In this document: positions 23,391-31,647 of the stretch, one piece after another | Layout of the letters: every line of letters starts with the position of its first letter | Position numbering within the stretch: position 1 is the stretch's first letter | IMG/VR virus record: IMGVR_UViG_3300045918_000235 | Coordinates: 1 to 37,902 of that record | Source of the DNA: a virus | DNA length: 37,902 nt | Strand: one strand, 5' to 3' | The notes under the pieces: generated by a model | Seen by the model: the letters and a program-made list of their open reading frames with translations, nothing else | Told to the model about the DNA's origin: nothing | The model's database searches: none | Position numbers and translations under genes: made by a program

Positions 23391-25478
23391 ATGGATAATA
23401 CTGATTATATAATTGATAGTTCAAATTCTGAAGAAGATATGATTAGGTCAGTAACAGACTTGGCAAGAAAAACTCATGGGAATGAAGCTGTAGATTCTCT
23501 TCTTGAGCTATCTCCAGACGAAGAATCTTTTAAAAGAGATATAGTTGGTCTTTCTAGACAGAAAAAAATAGAAGAACCAACAATGGAAGAGACTCTTGGA
23601 TTTAATAGGGTATATAAGGCTGCAGACGTTGCTGGAAAAGTAATTGGACCTTTTATAAAGCCAGTTACAACACCTATTGCAGGTGTACTTGAAACAATTA
23701 ACGAAGGTCCATCAGCTGGTTTATCAGCAATGGGAGAAGATCTTACTCAACTTTCTCCATCTCCAAAATCAAGTTTTGCTTATCAGCTAGGTAAATATAA
23801 AGAGTTAAATAAGCCTATAATGAATACACCTATAGAAACATTAAAAGAAGATACATCAAAGTTTGATATGTTTTCTCCGAAAACTAGAGCTGCTGCAAAG
23901 CTATGGCTACAAAAAGAATTCCCACAAACATATGGGTTTGTATCAAATGCATCACCAGCTACATTAATTGGTGGGTCACTAGATATGCTAACAGGGGAGT
24001 CTTTAGCAAACGCATCATCAAGTGCAGTTAAAAATATTGCTGGTAAAGTTGGAGATATTTCAACAGAAGCATCATTTAATAGTGCAGAAAAAGCAATAGA
24101 AAGAATGTCATCTATATCCGGAGAGAAAGCATCAGAAGCATCAAATACACTTAAGACAAGAAAATCAGCAATGACAGCTGCTGAGTATGGGTTAACAGAC
24201 TCTTTAAGTAATCCAACAGAATTAACTGAAAAGTTAAATGGGTCTAGGGGTATATTACCAGATGATTTAACTGGTAAAAAATCAGTAAAAACTAAAACTG
24301 GACTGATAGATGCATTAACAAATCATGTAAATTCTATTGCTGATGATTTAGGTTCAGAAGTTGAACCAATTAATACAAAAAAAATAGAAGAAGATGTATT
24401 TAAAAGTATAGAAACTAAATTATCTGATATTAACTCTGGAGCAACATGGAATCCAGAAATAGCTGGATCTGTAAAAAAGACAGTAAATAGTTTTTTTAAA
24501 AACACTCCATATTCATTAGAAGATATAGCATCTGAGGTTAGAAATGGTAATTTTGATAATGCTATGGATATGCAAAATAACTATAACAAATCAAATAAAA
24601 GAGATTTTAGGTCACTAATTAAGCTAAAAAGAGCAGCTGCTGATAAAGTATTTGAAATAAATAAGAATCCTGAAATATTTGGAGTTGAAGGAGCTACTAA
24701 TAAAGCAATATTTAAAGAAATATGGGATCAAATAGATAATAAGGTCAATTCATTAGCTAGTTCAGAAGTTCCTGGAGTATCTGATTTTGTTAAATATAAT
24801 TCAGACTTATCAGATATGCTTCATTTAAAAAATATGACCCAGAATGCAAGAGTAGAAGGGCTATCTACACTATCTATACCTGAAATGGTTGCTGGTACTG
24901 CAGCCACCACAACAGCCGCAAGTATGTTCGGACATCCTCTTGCAGGACTAGCCTATGCTCCAGCAAGAGCTGCAATGAAAATGGGAGAAACAAACATACC
25001 AGCATACCTTGCTCCAATGCAAGAGTCGTTAGCAAAAGGAGCATATTCTACTATGTTAGGAGAAAATTCATTGTCAAAGGCACCAGGAAGGTCAGTTGGA
25101 TTATCAATTGCAAGTGCAGCAAGACCTAATATAGAGCAATTCAGAATACCAAGAAATACTCAATCTGTTATGCAGAATCAGGATATGGTATATGCTAAGG
25201 TTAAGATGGTATTAGGATCAAGAGCATCAGATGCTTTAAATAATGCTACAAGCTCTAAACATGTATCAGACCTTCTCAGTACGTATGTACAAGCAAGACC
25301 AGATATGTTTGAGGAAAGCCAGTATAATTCATTTGATGGTGTTATACTAGACCCAATGATGAGACAAAAAGCTATATCAGATCTAGTTAAGAACCCAGGT
25401 TCATCTATACAAGATGCTAAAAAAATGGAAAAATTAATACATGATGGGATAGACCCAACAATACAACAAGGAAATTAA
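23391..25478 (+). CDS. Probable ejection protein 3, large
   Basis: 695 residues, the largest of the three internal-type genes. The N-terminus is acidic, residues about 70-120 include amphipathic segments (VIGPFIKPVTTPIAGVLETI), and a Gly/Ala-rich hydrophobic region lies at about 500-530 (IPEMVAGTAATTTAASMFG). P22 gp16 is of similar size (609). No lytic transglycosylase signature is visible by eye. Channel formation across the host envelope is the inferred role. Confidence 0.62.
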   Translation: MDNTDYIIDSSNSEEDMIRSVTDLARKTHGNEAVDSLLELSPDEESFKRDIVGLSRQKKIEEPTMEETLGFNRVYKAADVAGKVIGPFIKPVTTPIAGVLETINEGPSAGLSAMGEDLTQLSPSPKSSFAYQLGKYKELNKPIMNTPIETLKEDTSKFDMFSPKTRAAAKLWLQKEFPQTYGFVSNASPATLIGGSLDMLTGESLANASSSAVKNIAGKVGDISTEASFNSAEKAIERMSSISGEKASEASNTLKTRKSAMTAAEYGLTDSLSNPTELTEKLNGSRGILPDDLTGKKSVKTKTGLIDALTNHVNSIADDLGSEVEPINTKKIEEDVFKSIETKLSDINSGATWNPEIAGSVKKTVNSFFKNTPYSLEDIASEVRNGNFDNAMDMQNNYNKSNKRDFRSLIKLKRAAADKVFEINKNPEIFGVEGATNKAIFKEIWDQIDNKVNSLASSEVPGVSDFVKYNSDLSDMLHLKNMTQNARVEGLSTLSIPEMVAGTAATTTAASMFGHPLAGLAYAPARAAMKMGETNIPAYLAPMQESLAKGAYSTMLGENSLSKAPGRSVGLSIASAARPNIEQFRIPRNTQSVMQNQDMVYAKVKMVLGSRASDALNNATSSKHVSDLLSTYVQARPDMFEESQYNSFDGVILDPMMRQKAISDLVKNPGSSIQDAKKMEKLIHDGIDPTIQQGN

Positions 25479-25479
25479 A

Positions 25480-25692
25480 GTGGACGCTGTAATTAAAAAA
25501 CAAATTCTAGAAAGTAAAGTAAAAGACCTTCCCTTTTTAGCTGTTGAAGTAGCACTTGAACCAGCTCTTAAGAAAGTAGTAGCAGACTCATCTAATCTAG
25601 TTGATGATGCTGTTTTTGCAATGGTATACCCTCCATTGAAAATTGAACTACAAAAAGCTATTGCTGCTTTAGTTGAAAAATTAGAAGCATAA
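25480..25692 (+). CDS. Small Ala/Lys helical protein
   Basis: 70 residues from a GTG at 25480, preceded by AAGGAAATTAAA. Ala-, Lys- and Glu-rich helices with moderate hydrophobicity but no clear membrane segment. It lies between the ejection set and the spanins, one base from each neighbour, and is probably co-translated. No family is recognised. Confidence 0.55.
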   Translation: MDAVIKKQILESKVKDLPFLAVEVALEPALKKVVADSSNLVDDAVFAMVYPPLKIELQKAIAALVEKLEA

Positions 25693-25693
25693 T

Positions 25694-25882
25694 ATGTTAA
25701 ATACCGTCATTTCAGTAATTCTAAATTGGTTTTTAACTATTATAGTAATTCCTGGAATGGCGTTTATTTATGATGTATATAGATTAAGAAAAGAGAATAA
25801 AGAACTTAAGAAGATAATAGAGGAATTTAAAAATGCAAAAACTAAACCTTCTATTGATGTTAGTATCGATCAACTTCCTTAG
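25694..25882 (+). CDS. Inner-membrane spanin candidate (Rz-like)
   Basis: 62 residues: an N-terminal hydrophobic segment (about 3-26, NWFLTIIVIPGMAFIYDVY end), then a charged coiled coil (RLRKENKELKKIIEEF). The last 50 bases overlap, in another frame, a lipoprotein gene, which is the classical Rz/Rz1 arrangement. Typical i-spanins are over 100 residues, so this one is short and the pairing is inferred from topology plus overlap. It would span the periplasm with its partner and fuse membranes at the end of lysis. Confidence 0.6.
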   Translation: MLNTVISVILNWFLTIIVIPGMAFIYDVYRLRKENKELKKIIEEFKNAKTKPSIDVSIDQLP

Positions 25883-26144
25883 CTCATGCAATGAGTTCCC
25901 TACCATAACTCCTAAAGAAAGATGTGTTATAGTACTTTTACCAGAAATACCTACAATGGAAGAAAGCTATTGTAGATGTCATATGTACCAATGGTCGTCG
26001 GAGTCTATAGGAAGAGTTTCAGACTCAGTAGACCATCCAGTTAATTACTGTAATAAACTGATCGGGTTTAATGCAGATGACTCTTTATCTATATATTCTT
26101 GGCAGAATAATATTAGATTATGGTTGTTAAGGAACAAAAAATAA
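25833..26144 (+). CDS. Outer-membrane lipoprotein, o-spanin candidate (Rz1-like)
   Basis: 103 residues. Signal peptide MQKLNLLLMLVSINFLSSC ends in the lipobox LSSC (Cys 19), so the mature protein starts at that lipid-bearing cysteine. The mature part has a Pro-containing stretch near the start (EFPTITPKERC) and three more cysteines, with CRCH and a SDSVDHPVNYCNKLIGF block that I have seen in other phage lysis-region lipoproteins. The start lies inside the preceding membrane/coiled-coil gene. Confident that it is a lipoprotein; o-spanin is inferred. Confidence 0.68.
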   Translation: MQKLNLLLMLVSINFLSSCNEFPTITPKERCVIVLLPEIPTMEESYCRCHMYQWSSESIGRVSDSVDHPVNYCNKLIGFNADDSLSIYSWQNNIRLWLLRNKK

Positions 26145-26186
26145 GAGAAAATAAGTAGACCTCCAACTAATTCAAGGATGAATTTA

Positions 26187-26888
26187 ATGGATCTATCTAC
26201 CATATTGGTTATATCTGACCTACAAGCACCTCATAATCATAAAGATACAATAGTATTCTTAAAAGAAGTAAAAAAGAGATTCAATCCAACCTATATAATA
26301 GACATTGGAGATCTAGCAGATTTCCATAGACTAAACTTTCATGGGGCAAATCCAAACCTTCCATCAGCTCATGACGAATTAATTAACTTAAGATTGTTTG
26401 TTAAGCAATTGGCAAAGTTATTTCCTTGTATGACAATTATAGATAGCAATCATGATGCTTTACCTAAGAGAAAAGCAAGATCTATAGGTATTCCAGATGC
26501 AATGCTTAAGGATGAGCGTTCCATATTACAAGCTCCACAGACATGGAAGTTTGTTAATGAGCTTGTTCTTAAATTACCAAACAAATTAAAATGTAAATTC
26601 AGACATAATTTTGGATCTAATTTATTATTAGACTCTATTAAGCAAGGAATGAGTGTTGTGTGTGGCCATTTGCATACTAAGTCGAATATTAACTGGTGGC
26701 AGAATGACCATGGTATTAACTTCTCTATGCAGGTTGGTTGTTTAATAGATAGCAATCATCCTGCATTTGATTACGATAAAAATAATGCAATAAGACCTGT
26801 ACTTTCTGTAGGTATAATTAAAGGAGGTGTTCCAATTATTGTACCAATGATAATAAATAATAAGAATGAATGGGTAGGTCACTTATGA
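26187..26888 (+). CDS. Calcineurin-like metallophosphoesterase
   Basis: 233 residues from the ATG at 26187 (AAGGA lies 8 bases upstream); an ATG at 26178 directly follows AAGG and is poorly spaced. The phosphoesterase motifs are present in order: DLQAPH (11-16), GDLADFH (41-47), SNHD (87-90) and GHLH (160-163), giving the residues for a two-metal centre. Related phage enzymes may cleave RNA, DNA ends or nucleotides, and this sequence does not tell which. It is the penultimate rightward gene and overlaps the next by ATGA. Confidence 0.85.
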   Translation: MDLSTILVISDLQAPHNHKDTIVFLKEVKKRFNPTYIIDIGDLADFHRLNFHGANPNLPSAHDELINLRLFVKQLAKLFPCMTIIDSNHDALPKRKARSIGIPDAMLKDERSILQAPQTWKFVNELVLKLPNKLKCKFRHNFGSNLLLDSIKQGMSVVCGHLHTKSNINWWQNDHGINFSMQVGCLIDSNHPAFDYDKNNAIRPVLSVGIIKGGVPIIVPMIINNKNEWVGHL

Positions 26889-27172
26889 GATTACCAAAGT
26901 TTCTAGCAATATTTGGTCAAAAGATAAAAGTTGAAAAGTCTATATTAGATCCTGGAATAGGTGGTCTTAGTCATGCTAAGGGATTAATACAGATTAGTTC
27001 TCAGCTTAAAAAAGATGAAGTTACTCAGGTATTATTGCATGAGATGGTTCATTCTATATTCTTTAGATTATCTATATATCAGAATGTTTCATTAGATATG
27101 GAAGAGATGATTGCTGAAGGGATATCAAAGGCAATTGTTGAGAACTTCGAGCTAAAGCCAAAGAAGCTTTAA
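26885..27172 (+). CDS. Small zinc metallopeptidase (HExxH)
   Basis: 95 residues starting at the ATGA overlap (26885) after a GGTAGG site. The zinc motif HEMVH is at residues 52-56, within QVLLHEMVHSIFFRL, and a downstream Glu cluster (MEEMIAEG, about 72-79) can supply the third ligand. Size and layout fit phage peptidases of the SprT/IrrE-like fold. The target is unknown; it could act on a host factor or a virion precursor. The last 101 bases are overlapped on the other strand by a gene from the early block. Confidence 0.78.
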   Translation: MRLPKFLAIFGQKIKVEKSILDPGIGGLSHAKGLIQISSQLKKDEVTQVLLHEMVHSIFFRLSIYQNVSLDMEEMIAEGISKAIVENFELKPKKL

Positions 27173-27347
27173 ACCTTTCATACTTTAATTTATTATTATC
27201 TTTATAAGATTTTATTCTTATTATATCCATATGTTCTTTTCTTTCTTCTTCTGGGACATATATCCAACATGCTCTGCATATTTTATACTTCCACTTAAAA
27301 GCCATTTTCTCTTTTTCTATTGAGCATTTAATACATTTAGTTTTCAT
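27072..27347 (-). CDS. Small zinc-finger-like protein
   Basis: 91 residues, last gene of the leftward block; ATG overlaps the stop of the exonuclease gene by 11 bases. The N-terminus has CIKC and, about 20 residues later, CRAC, a four-cysteine zinc module as in many phage HNH-associated or Zn-ribbon proteins, then a basic helix (EERKEHMDIIRIK). The last 30 residues (Ser/Leu-rich) overlap the peptidase gene on the other strand and may be only read-through with no selected function. Confidence 0.6.
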   Translation of the reverse strand: MKTKCIKCSIEKEKMAFKWKYKICRACWIYVPEEERKEHMDIIRIKSYKDNNKLKYERFKASLALARSSQQLPLISLQQSSLPYLMKHSDI

Positions 27348-28062
27348 ATATATAATCTATCTCTGTGAATATAAATCTTCTTACTATATCATCTGAAAGT
27401 GCTTCTTTTGATATATATATACCATCATCTTCATAGAACTGGACAAACTTTGAATCCATATACTTTCTTCTCATCTCTTGATATTTAAGAACATCAGTCT
27501 TTTTAACTTCTTTTTTTTTATGAATCTTTAATAATTCTTCATATACTTTTATTGTTGCATCTATATCAGGAAGAGCACTATGTTCATTTTCTAATACTAT
27601 ATTAAAGTAATCGCATAATTTCTTTAAAGAATTTCCTTCTGGTTTGTTTCTTTTACCTTTAAAACATTCCTTGGCCATTACAAATGTACATACACCATCT
27701 GGTTTAAATCTAGTTATATATGAACCGTAGTGCATATTACGAAAAAAAAGATTTCTTATTTTTTTAATATCAAAAGATACGTTATGACCACTAACTGCGA
27801 ATACACATCCAAATGAATCTATATACTCTAATAGGCTAGATATAACATCCTTAGCCAGTGGGAATGAATCTAATTGCTTTGGATTAATACCATTTATCTC
27901 AAATGCCTTCGCATCCATTGTGCATCCCAAATGAGGTTTTACATATGACTGGAAATGGTGCTTTCTCTCACCGTCTATATAGGCTATAGCAGCTATTTCA
28001 ATTACAGCTGCATTATCACCTAGTCCGCTAGTTTCTACATCTATAAAGAGAAGATTAGACAT
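27337..28062 (-). CDS. DnaQ-like DEDDh 3'-5' exonuclease
   Basis: 241 residues with AAAGGA before the ATG. Motifs: FIDVET (D8, E10), HNVSFD (D98) and HSALPDIDA (H161, D166), the complete DEDDh set that binds two metals. This is the epsilon-type proofreading exonuclease or exonuclease X/RNase T fold. No polymerase gene is present, so it could proofread for the host enzyme, trim recombination ends or degrade RNA. An extra 60 residues at the C-terminus follow the domain. It overlaps the HNH gene by 8 bases. Confidence 0.88.
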   Translation of the reverse strand: MSNLLFIDVETSGLGDNAAVIEIAAIAYIDGERKHHFQSYVKPHLGCTMDAKAFEINGINPKQLDSFPLAKDVISSLLEYIDSFGCVFAVSGHNVSFDIKKIRNLFFRNMHYGSYITRFKPDGVCTFVMAKECFKGKRNKPEGNSLKKLCDYFNIVLENEHSALPDIDATIKVYEELLKIHKKKEVKKTDVLKYQEMRRKYMDSKFVQFYEDDGIYISKEALSDDIVRRFIFTEIDYIYEN

Positions 28063-28552
28063 TAATTAGTTCCTTTTTTAATATTTTTAACTCTCTTCTT
28101 CTTGCTAATCTTTTATCTCTAGTAGAATCATCATATCTTATTTTTCTATTTTTTATTCTTGCACACTCTCTGCATACTGTAACATAGCCACCCTTACTTT
28201 TATGTGATGCTTTATTTTCAATTGTTAGCATGTGACCTTTTTTACAGTAATCAATGAGCATATTACATCTATTTTCTGTTACATTTGTATTAGTTGTTAC
28301 AGCCCTTAAATGATCTGGATTACAACATGCTCTATTTCTGCACTTATGGTCTATTACAAGCTCATTGCTAAGACCTTTATTAAATAAAGCATAAGAATAT
28401 CTATGTGCTTTGTATTGCCCAATATCTCTAATTATAACATATCCATCTTGATCTCTTGATCCACTATGTATCCAACATCCGTCTTTATCTATAGATATTT
28501 TAGAAAGAAATCTTTCTGGATTAACTATTGCTATTTCTTTGAATTTTTTCAC
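28055..28552 (-). CDS. HNH endonuclease, homing-type
   Basis: 165 residues from a GTG at 28552, preceded by GAGG six bases upstream; it begins 32 bases inside the VRR-NUC gene. The HNH core reads VIDHKCRNRACCNPDHLRAV (66-85), with H69, N78 and H81. The region from Cys 103 to Cys 130 (CKKGH ... CREC) is a second zinc knuckle. The N-terminal FLSKI.....GCW pattern is typical of free-standing phage HNH nucleases. It may be a mobile gene that has settled in the recombination operon, or a packaging/recombination helper. Confidence 0.85.
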   Translation of the reverse strand: MKKFKEIAIVNPERFLSKISIDKDGCWIHSGSRDQDGYVIIRDIGQYKAHRYSYALFNKGLSNELVIDHKCRNRACCNPDHLRAVTTNTNVTENRCNMLIDYCKKGHMLTIENKASHKSKGGYVTVCRECARIKNRKIRYDDSTRDKRLARRRELKILKKELINV

Positions 28553-28979
28553 TTAATTCCTCAATTGATCTAATTACATAGTATTGTGCATTTCTTTTTA
28601 ATATCTCTTTTCCAAATACCTTTTGATGTTTATTTTGTACTCCAGCCCCTGTTTTAATTTCAAAACCATAAAATACACCAGTATCAGGATGTATTGCTAT
28701 TATGTCTGGACTTCCTTTTGCACCAAATGTGACATATCTATTTTCAAATTTTATACTTCCAGTATTATTTGACCAAGCCAGAAATCGAGAACTGCTTAAT
28801 ATAAGAAGACATTTCTTCACTAACAACTGGTGATTCTGAAGACCAACATTCGTCTTTATAGTTGCAGAACTTGCATTTGAAGAAAGCTTTGCTTGCGTAT
28901 TTTCTTTGCGCTTCTTCTTCTTTTCCTCTGATAATCTCTTTTCCACGATTGATTGCATAGACGGATTTAATCTTTTCAT
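28521..28979 (-). CDS. VRR-NUC domain nuclease
   Basis: Up to 152 residues from the ATG at 28979 (GGAG ten bases upstream). The nuclease domain is at about 49-150: FGAKGSPDIIAIHPDTGVFY with D92, then FEIKTG (E107, K109) and Q119, the VRR-NUC signature of the PD-(D/E)XK fold, as in small phage junction or flap nucleases. The first 48 residues are Lys/Glu/Ser-rich and overlap the exonuclease gene in another frame; nearby GTG (codon 54) and TTG (codon 52) would begin at the domain edge but have no ribosome site. The domain itself begins inside the overlap, so at least about 70 bases must be read in both frames. Confidence 0.83.
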   Translation of the reverse strand: MKRLNPSMQSIVEKRLSEEKKKKRKENTQAKLSSNASSATIKTNVGLQNHQLLVKKCLLILSSSRFLAWSNNTGSIKFENRYVTFGAKGSPDIIAIHPDTGVFYGFEIKTGAGVQNKHQKVFGKEILKRNAQYYVIRSIEELSEKIQRNSNS

Positions 28980-29493
28980 ATTTCACTATCTCCATGTGAA
29001 GTTCACAAGTATTTTTATTAATTGCAAAGAATAAAGCACTATCTAATTCCATGTAGTGCATATATGTCTGCATTTGTGTATAGTAAACTGGATTAGATCT
29101 CTCAACCCCATCCTTTACCATTTCAGCAAATCTTTTATCATTAGCTGATTTTATCTCAAGCAAATTAGGTTTACCACCTAATACAATTACTGCGTCGATG
29201 TTTCCAGCCACCTCTTCATCTGTAAATCCAAACTGAGAACCTCCTTCTTCATGGAATACTTCATATCCAGAAGTTTTAAGCATAGCAAGACAGTATGACT
29301 CAAGCATGTGCCCCATATCGAATATCCTATGAACTCTAGGATCATCTACTTTTTTATTAATATGGTATGAATACCATAACTGTCTATCACACTCTATTCC
29401 TATAGAAGAGCAGCCGAGGTAGTCCCTCGACTGTTTATTAGAGGCTATTTCCATTATTGTTGTGTCTATTCTGGATCTAATCTCATTTATCAT
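28765..29493 (-). CDS. Fe-S cluster PD-(D/E)XK exonuclease (Cas4/RecB-like)
   Basis: 242 residues after AGGATT. The nuclease core has GNID (D100), LLEIKS (E113, K115) and YTQMQTYM (Q140, Y144). Four cysteines are placed as in Cas4 and AddB: C28 and/or C35 (LGCSSIGIECDRQLWY) and C207, C210, C216 (KCKFCNYKDEC), predicting a 4Fe-4S cluster that ties the ends together. In phage recombination operons such enzymes resect double-strand ends for the annealing or RecA-like partner, and Sak4-type and DUF669-type genes lie just upstream. The C-terminus overlaps the VRR-NUC gene by 215 bases. Confidence 0.9.
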   Translation of the reverse strand: MINEIRSRIDTTIMEIASNKQSRDYLGCSSIGIECDRQLWYSYHINKKVDDPRVHRIFDMGHMLESYCLAMLKTSGYEVFHEEGGSQFGFTDEEVAGNIDAVIVLGGKPNLLEIKSANDKRFAEMVKDGVERSNPVYYTQMQTYMHYMELDSALFFAINKNTCELHMEIVKYEKIKSVYAINRGKEIIRGKEEEAQRKYASKAFFKCKFCNYKDECWSSESPVVSEEMSSYIKQFSISGLVK

Positions 29494-29499
29494 ATAATC

Positions 29500-29976
29500 C
29501 TATTTCTTTTCCCAGGGTTTAGATGCTTTTGTTGCTGGTTCCTTTACTGCTTCTTTTACCGTCAAGTCTCTTGTACAGATAACAGCTTTAATCTTCATGT
29601 TCTTGTACTCACCATCATCTACTTGTTCAACTGAAATCTCGAATTGTTCTTTTCCAACTAAATCATCAGTGTCGTTTAAAACCCCACCTTTCATTGGTGC
29701 ATTGGTTGCCCATGCAATTGTAGCAAGTCTTTCTAATGAAATTCTTTGTGCTTCTGCCGATGGGTTTACGATATTAAGGAATTCCTTAATAAGTTTTCCT
29801 TCGTGTTCACCCTTAACGATTGCATATCCAACAATCAATGATGATCCATTCTTTGTTGTACCAACATCAGCACTCCCAACAACAACAGTATATTTACCTG
29901 TTGGTACGATTGAGAATCCGTTTCCTGATCCTGTTGATACTTTTACGTCTGCAAGTGATAAGTTCAATTTAGCCAT
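29500..29976 (-). CDS. Single-strand DNA-binding protein, DUF669-like
   Basis: 158 residues with GGAGAATAT before the ATG. The pattern IVPTGKYTVVVGSADVGTTK, then G..L...Y.I..GEHEGKLI..FLNI and LVGKEQFEI, is that of DUF669 proteins, whose genes lie beside phage Sak4/RecA-like ATPases. The core is an OB-type beta barrel and the C-terminus is charged (KASKPWEKK). It probably coats single-stranded DNA and helps the neighbouring recombinase. It sits 25 bases after the ATPase gene. Confidence 0.82.
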   Translation of the reverse strand: MAKLNLSLADVKVSTGSGNGFSIVPTGKYTVVVGSADVGTTKNGSSLIVGYAIVKGEHEGKLIKEFLNIVNPSAEAQRISLERLATIAWATNAPMKGGVLNDTDDLVGKEQFEISVEQVDDGEYKNMKIKAVICTRDLTVKEAVKEPATKASKPWEKK

Positions 29977-30001
29977 ATATTCTCCATATAGTAAGCCCCA
30001 G

Positions 30002-30706
30002 TTAGAGGGACTTTATTTTGTTAATAATTTCTGAAAGATCAGCATTTTCATAGGCATCTAGCTTACCAGATCGATCCTTTGCCAATGGTGCTTCTGCAAT
30101 ATCAGTTACAAGTTTTCTGATATGATTACCTTCTTCATCGGTATAAACCTTGTAGAATAGAACCAAGTCAAACCAACTCTTGATATTGTCTTTTACTTGA
30201 TTCCCTGGAAGATTGAATGATTCTATTTTTTCCAATCCGTCTTTTTGTACAGCATCTAAACAAGTAAAGATAACAGAGTATTCACTCATATCTCTATAAG
30301 ACTTCACAATGGTAGTCATTAGTTCACCGTATTTTCCCCAAAGTGGAAGGGCATTTTTTGCCTGACCATAGTGTGGATCTTTCTTCAAATGAGATACTAT
30401 TAATTGTGCAATCTCAGTCAATGAGTCAATGAAAAGATAGTCATATTTCTTTTTGTATTCATCTGTTGAAAGTGCATCATATATCTCTTCGATAGACTCC
30501 ATTGGTGAATCTGGATTAATCTCGATTACATCAATATTAGTTCCTGCTAGGCACAATAGACCTGACTCTGCACTAATGATAAGAATCTTTGATTCTGGTG
30601 CAGGAAGTGTTCTTGCTAATGAAGTCTTACCAATCCCTGATGGTCCTACTACCAATGCAACGAATCTTTTAGATGCAATTTCTCCTGTTTTCTTAATTGT
30701 AATCAT
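30002..30706 (-). CDS. Sak4-like RecA-fold ATPase (single-strand annealing)
   Basis: 234 residues with AAGGAG seven bases upstream. Walker A is GPSGIGKT (21-28); the Walker B strand is YDYLFIDSL (88-96, D94) followed by the hydrophilic TEIAQLI helix. Length and order match the AAA_24/Sak4 group, minimal RecA-fold proteins that anneal or exchange strands with help from a DUF669-type binder. The gene is in the expected order: ATPase, binder, exonuclease. It overlaps its upstream neighbour by 4 bases. Confidence 0.87.
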   Translation of the reverse strand: MITIKKTGEIASKRFVALVVGPSGIGKTSLARTLPAPESKILIISAESGLLCLAGTNIDVIEINPDSPMESIEEIYDALSTDEYKKKYDYLFIDSLTEIAQLIVSHLKKDPHYGQAKNALPLWGKYGELMTTIVKSYRDMSEYSVIFTCLDAVQKDGLEKIESFNLPGNQVKDNIKSWFDLVLFYKVYTDEEGNHIRKLVTDIAEAPLAKDRSGKLDAYENADLSEIINKIKSL

Positions 30707-31647
30707 TTTGTTCTCCTTGGATCATATTCATGTAGTTCTCCGTTAATAATAAAGTGCATATCAAAAGCAGCCATTTTAGCATCAATTTCTTCAATAAATA
30801 ACCCAACATGTAGTCTGTGATTTACCCCATAACAGAAAAAGCTACCAGATGAATAATAACCAGCACCTTTTGTGTTTTTTGTAATACCAATGAAGTGTTT
30901 ATCTATATCCAAAGTAAACCTAGGATCTTTCTTGTAATAATTTCCTGTTATTTCTTTATACTTTTCAAAAGAAATACTCTGCGCTAATTCTCTTGTATCA
31001 TGATGACCAAATCTATGTACCTTATTCCTAAATGGAAAAGATGATTCATACTTTCCTGTACAAGAATGTCTTATCAAGTGATACCCTTCAAGTGGCAAAA
31101 ATCTATTGGTTTCATCTACGTTCTCTCTTTTGTTTTTTTTATATGAACTACCACCAAATTTATCATATGTATCTAACCTTAGCCCACACTCGCTTAATGC
31201 TATGTATTTTTTAAGGTGTGCCGTATATGCTGCCTCTCCACTGGTAATCCTTGAAATATCTTTCCACGAGAGATGCGCCTTTACTCCTGGCTTAATTTGA
31301 ACTTGTTTTGTTTCTGTTGTTTTAGGAAAAACCTCAAGCGAAGAGTCGTATATAACACCTTTTCCATCGTAAAAACAATTATAACCGTGAGTGATTAGCC
31401 TCTTAACCCCAATAGATGAAAACTGATCAAATCTTACTATTTTGCTATATGTTTCTTCACCATACCACTCTTTTATAAAGATATCCCTATCTTCAAGTGC
31501 ATCTATTACATTGTTCTTGTATGATATAGTAAATCTAGTTTTTATATATGAAGAGTCATAGTATCTTACTATGAATTGGTTTTTATGCTCATGTATCATA
31601 TACAATGGATTTTTGACTATTCTATTTAGAATTTCTTTAGATGACAC
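30703..31647 (-). CDS. Protein with AP2-like DNA-binding repeats, function unknown
   Basis: 314 residues from a GTG in a TAGTG overlap with the preceding stop. The C-terminus (about 250-308) follows the AP2/ERF three-strand plus helix pattern: HFIGI, SGSFFCYGV, HVGLFIEEIDAKMAAFDMHF, with a final INGE. Two weaker segments with the same layout lie at about 17-63 (NQFIVRYYDS ... NVIDALEDRD) and 188-236 (GYHLIRHS ... HHDTRELAQSISFEKY). The middle has no recognised domain and no HNH or other nuclease motif is visible. A DNA-binding role is inferred from the fold pattern. It sits among recombination genes. Confidence 0.6.
   Translation of the reverse strand: MSSKEILNRIVKNPLYMIHEHKNQFIVRYYDSSYIKTRFTISYKNNVIDALEDRDIFIKEWYGEETYSKIVRFDQFSSIGVKRLITHGYNCFYDGKGVIYDSSLEVFPKTTETKQVQIKPGVKAHLSWKDISRITSGEAAYTAHLKKYIALSECGLRLDTYDKFGGSSYKKNKRENVDETNRFLPLEGYHLIRHSCTGKYESSFPFRNKVHRFGHHDTRELAQSISFEKYKEITGNYYKKDPRFTLDIDKHFIGITKNTKGAGYYSSGSFFCYGVNHRLHVGLFIEEIDAKMAAFDMHFIINGELHEYDPRRTK

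Noticed and set aside
27140-27200. Terminator at the convergent boundary
   Set aside because: Only a 5-bp AAAGC/GCTTT stem without a clear T-run; not enough for a call.
29597-30034. Rightward 145-codon frame over the single-strand binder
   Set aside because: Opposite strand of a well-supported gene with a recognised pattern; no promoter or ribosome site.
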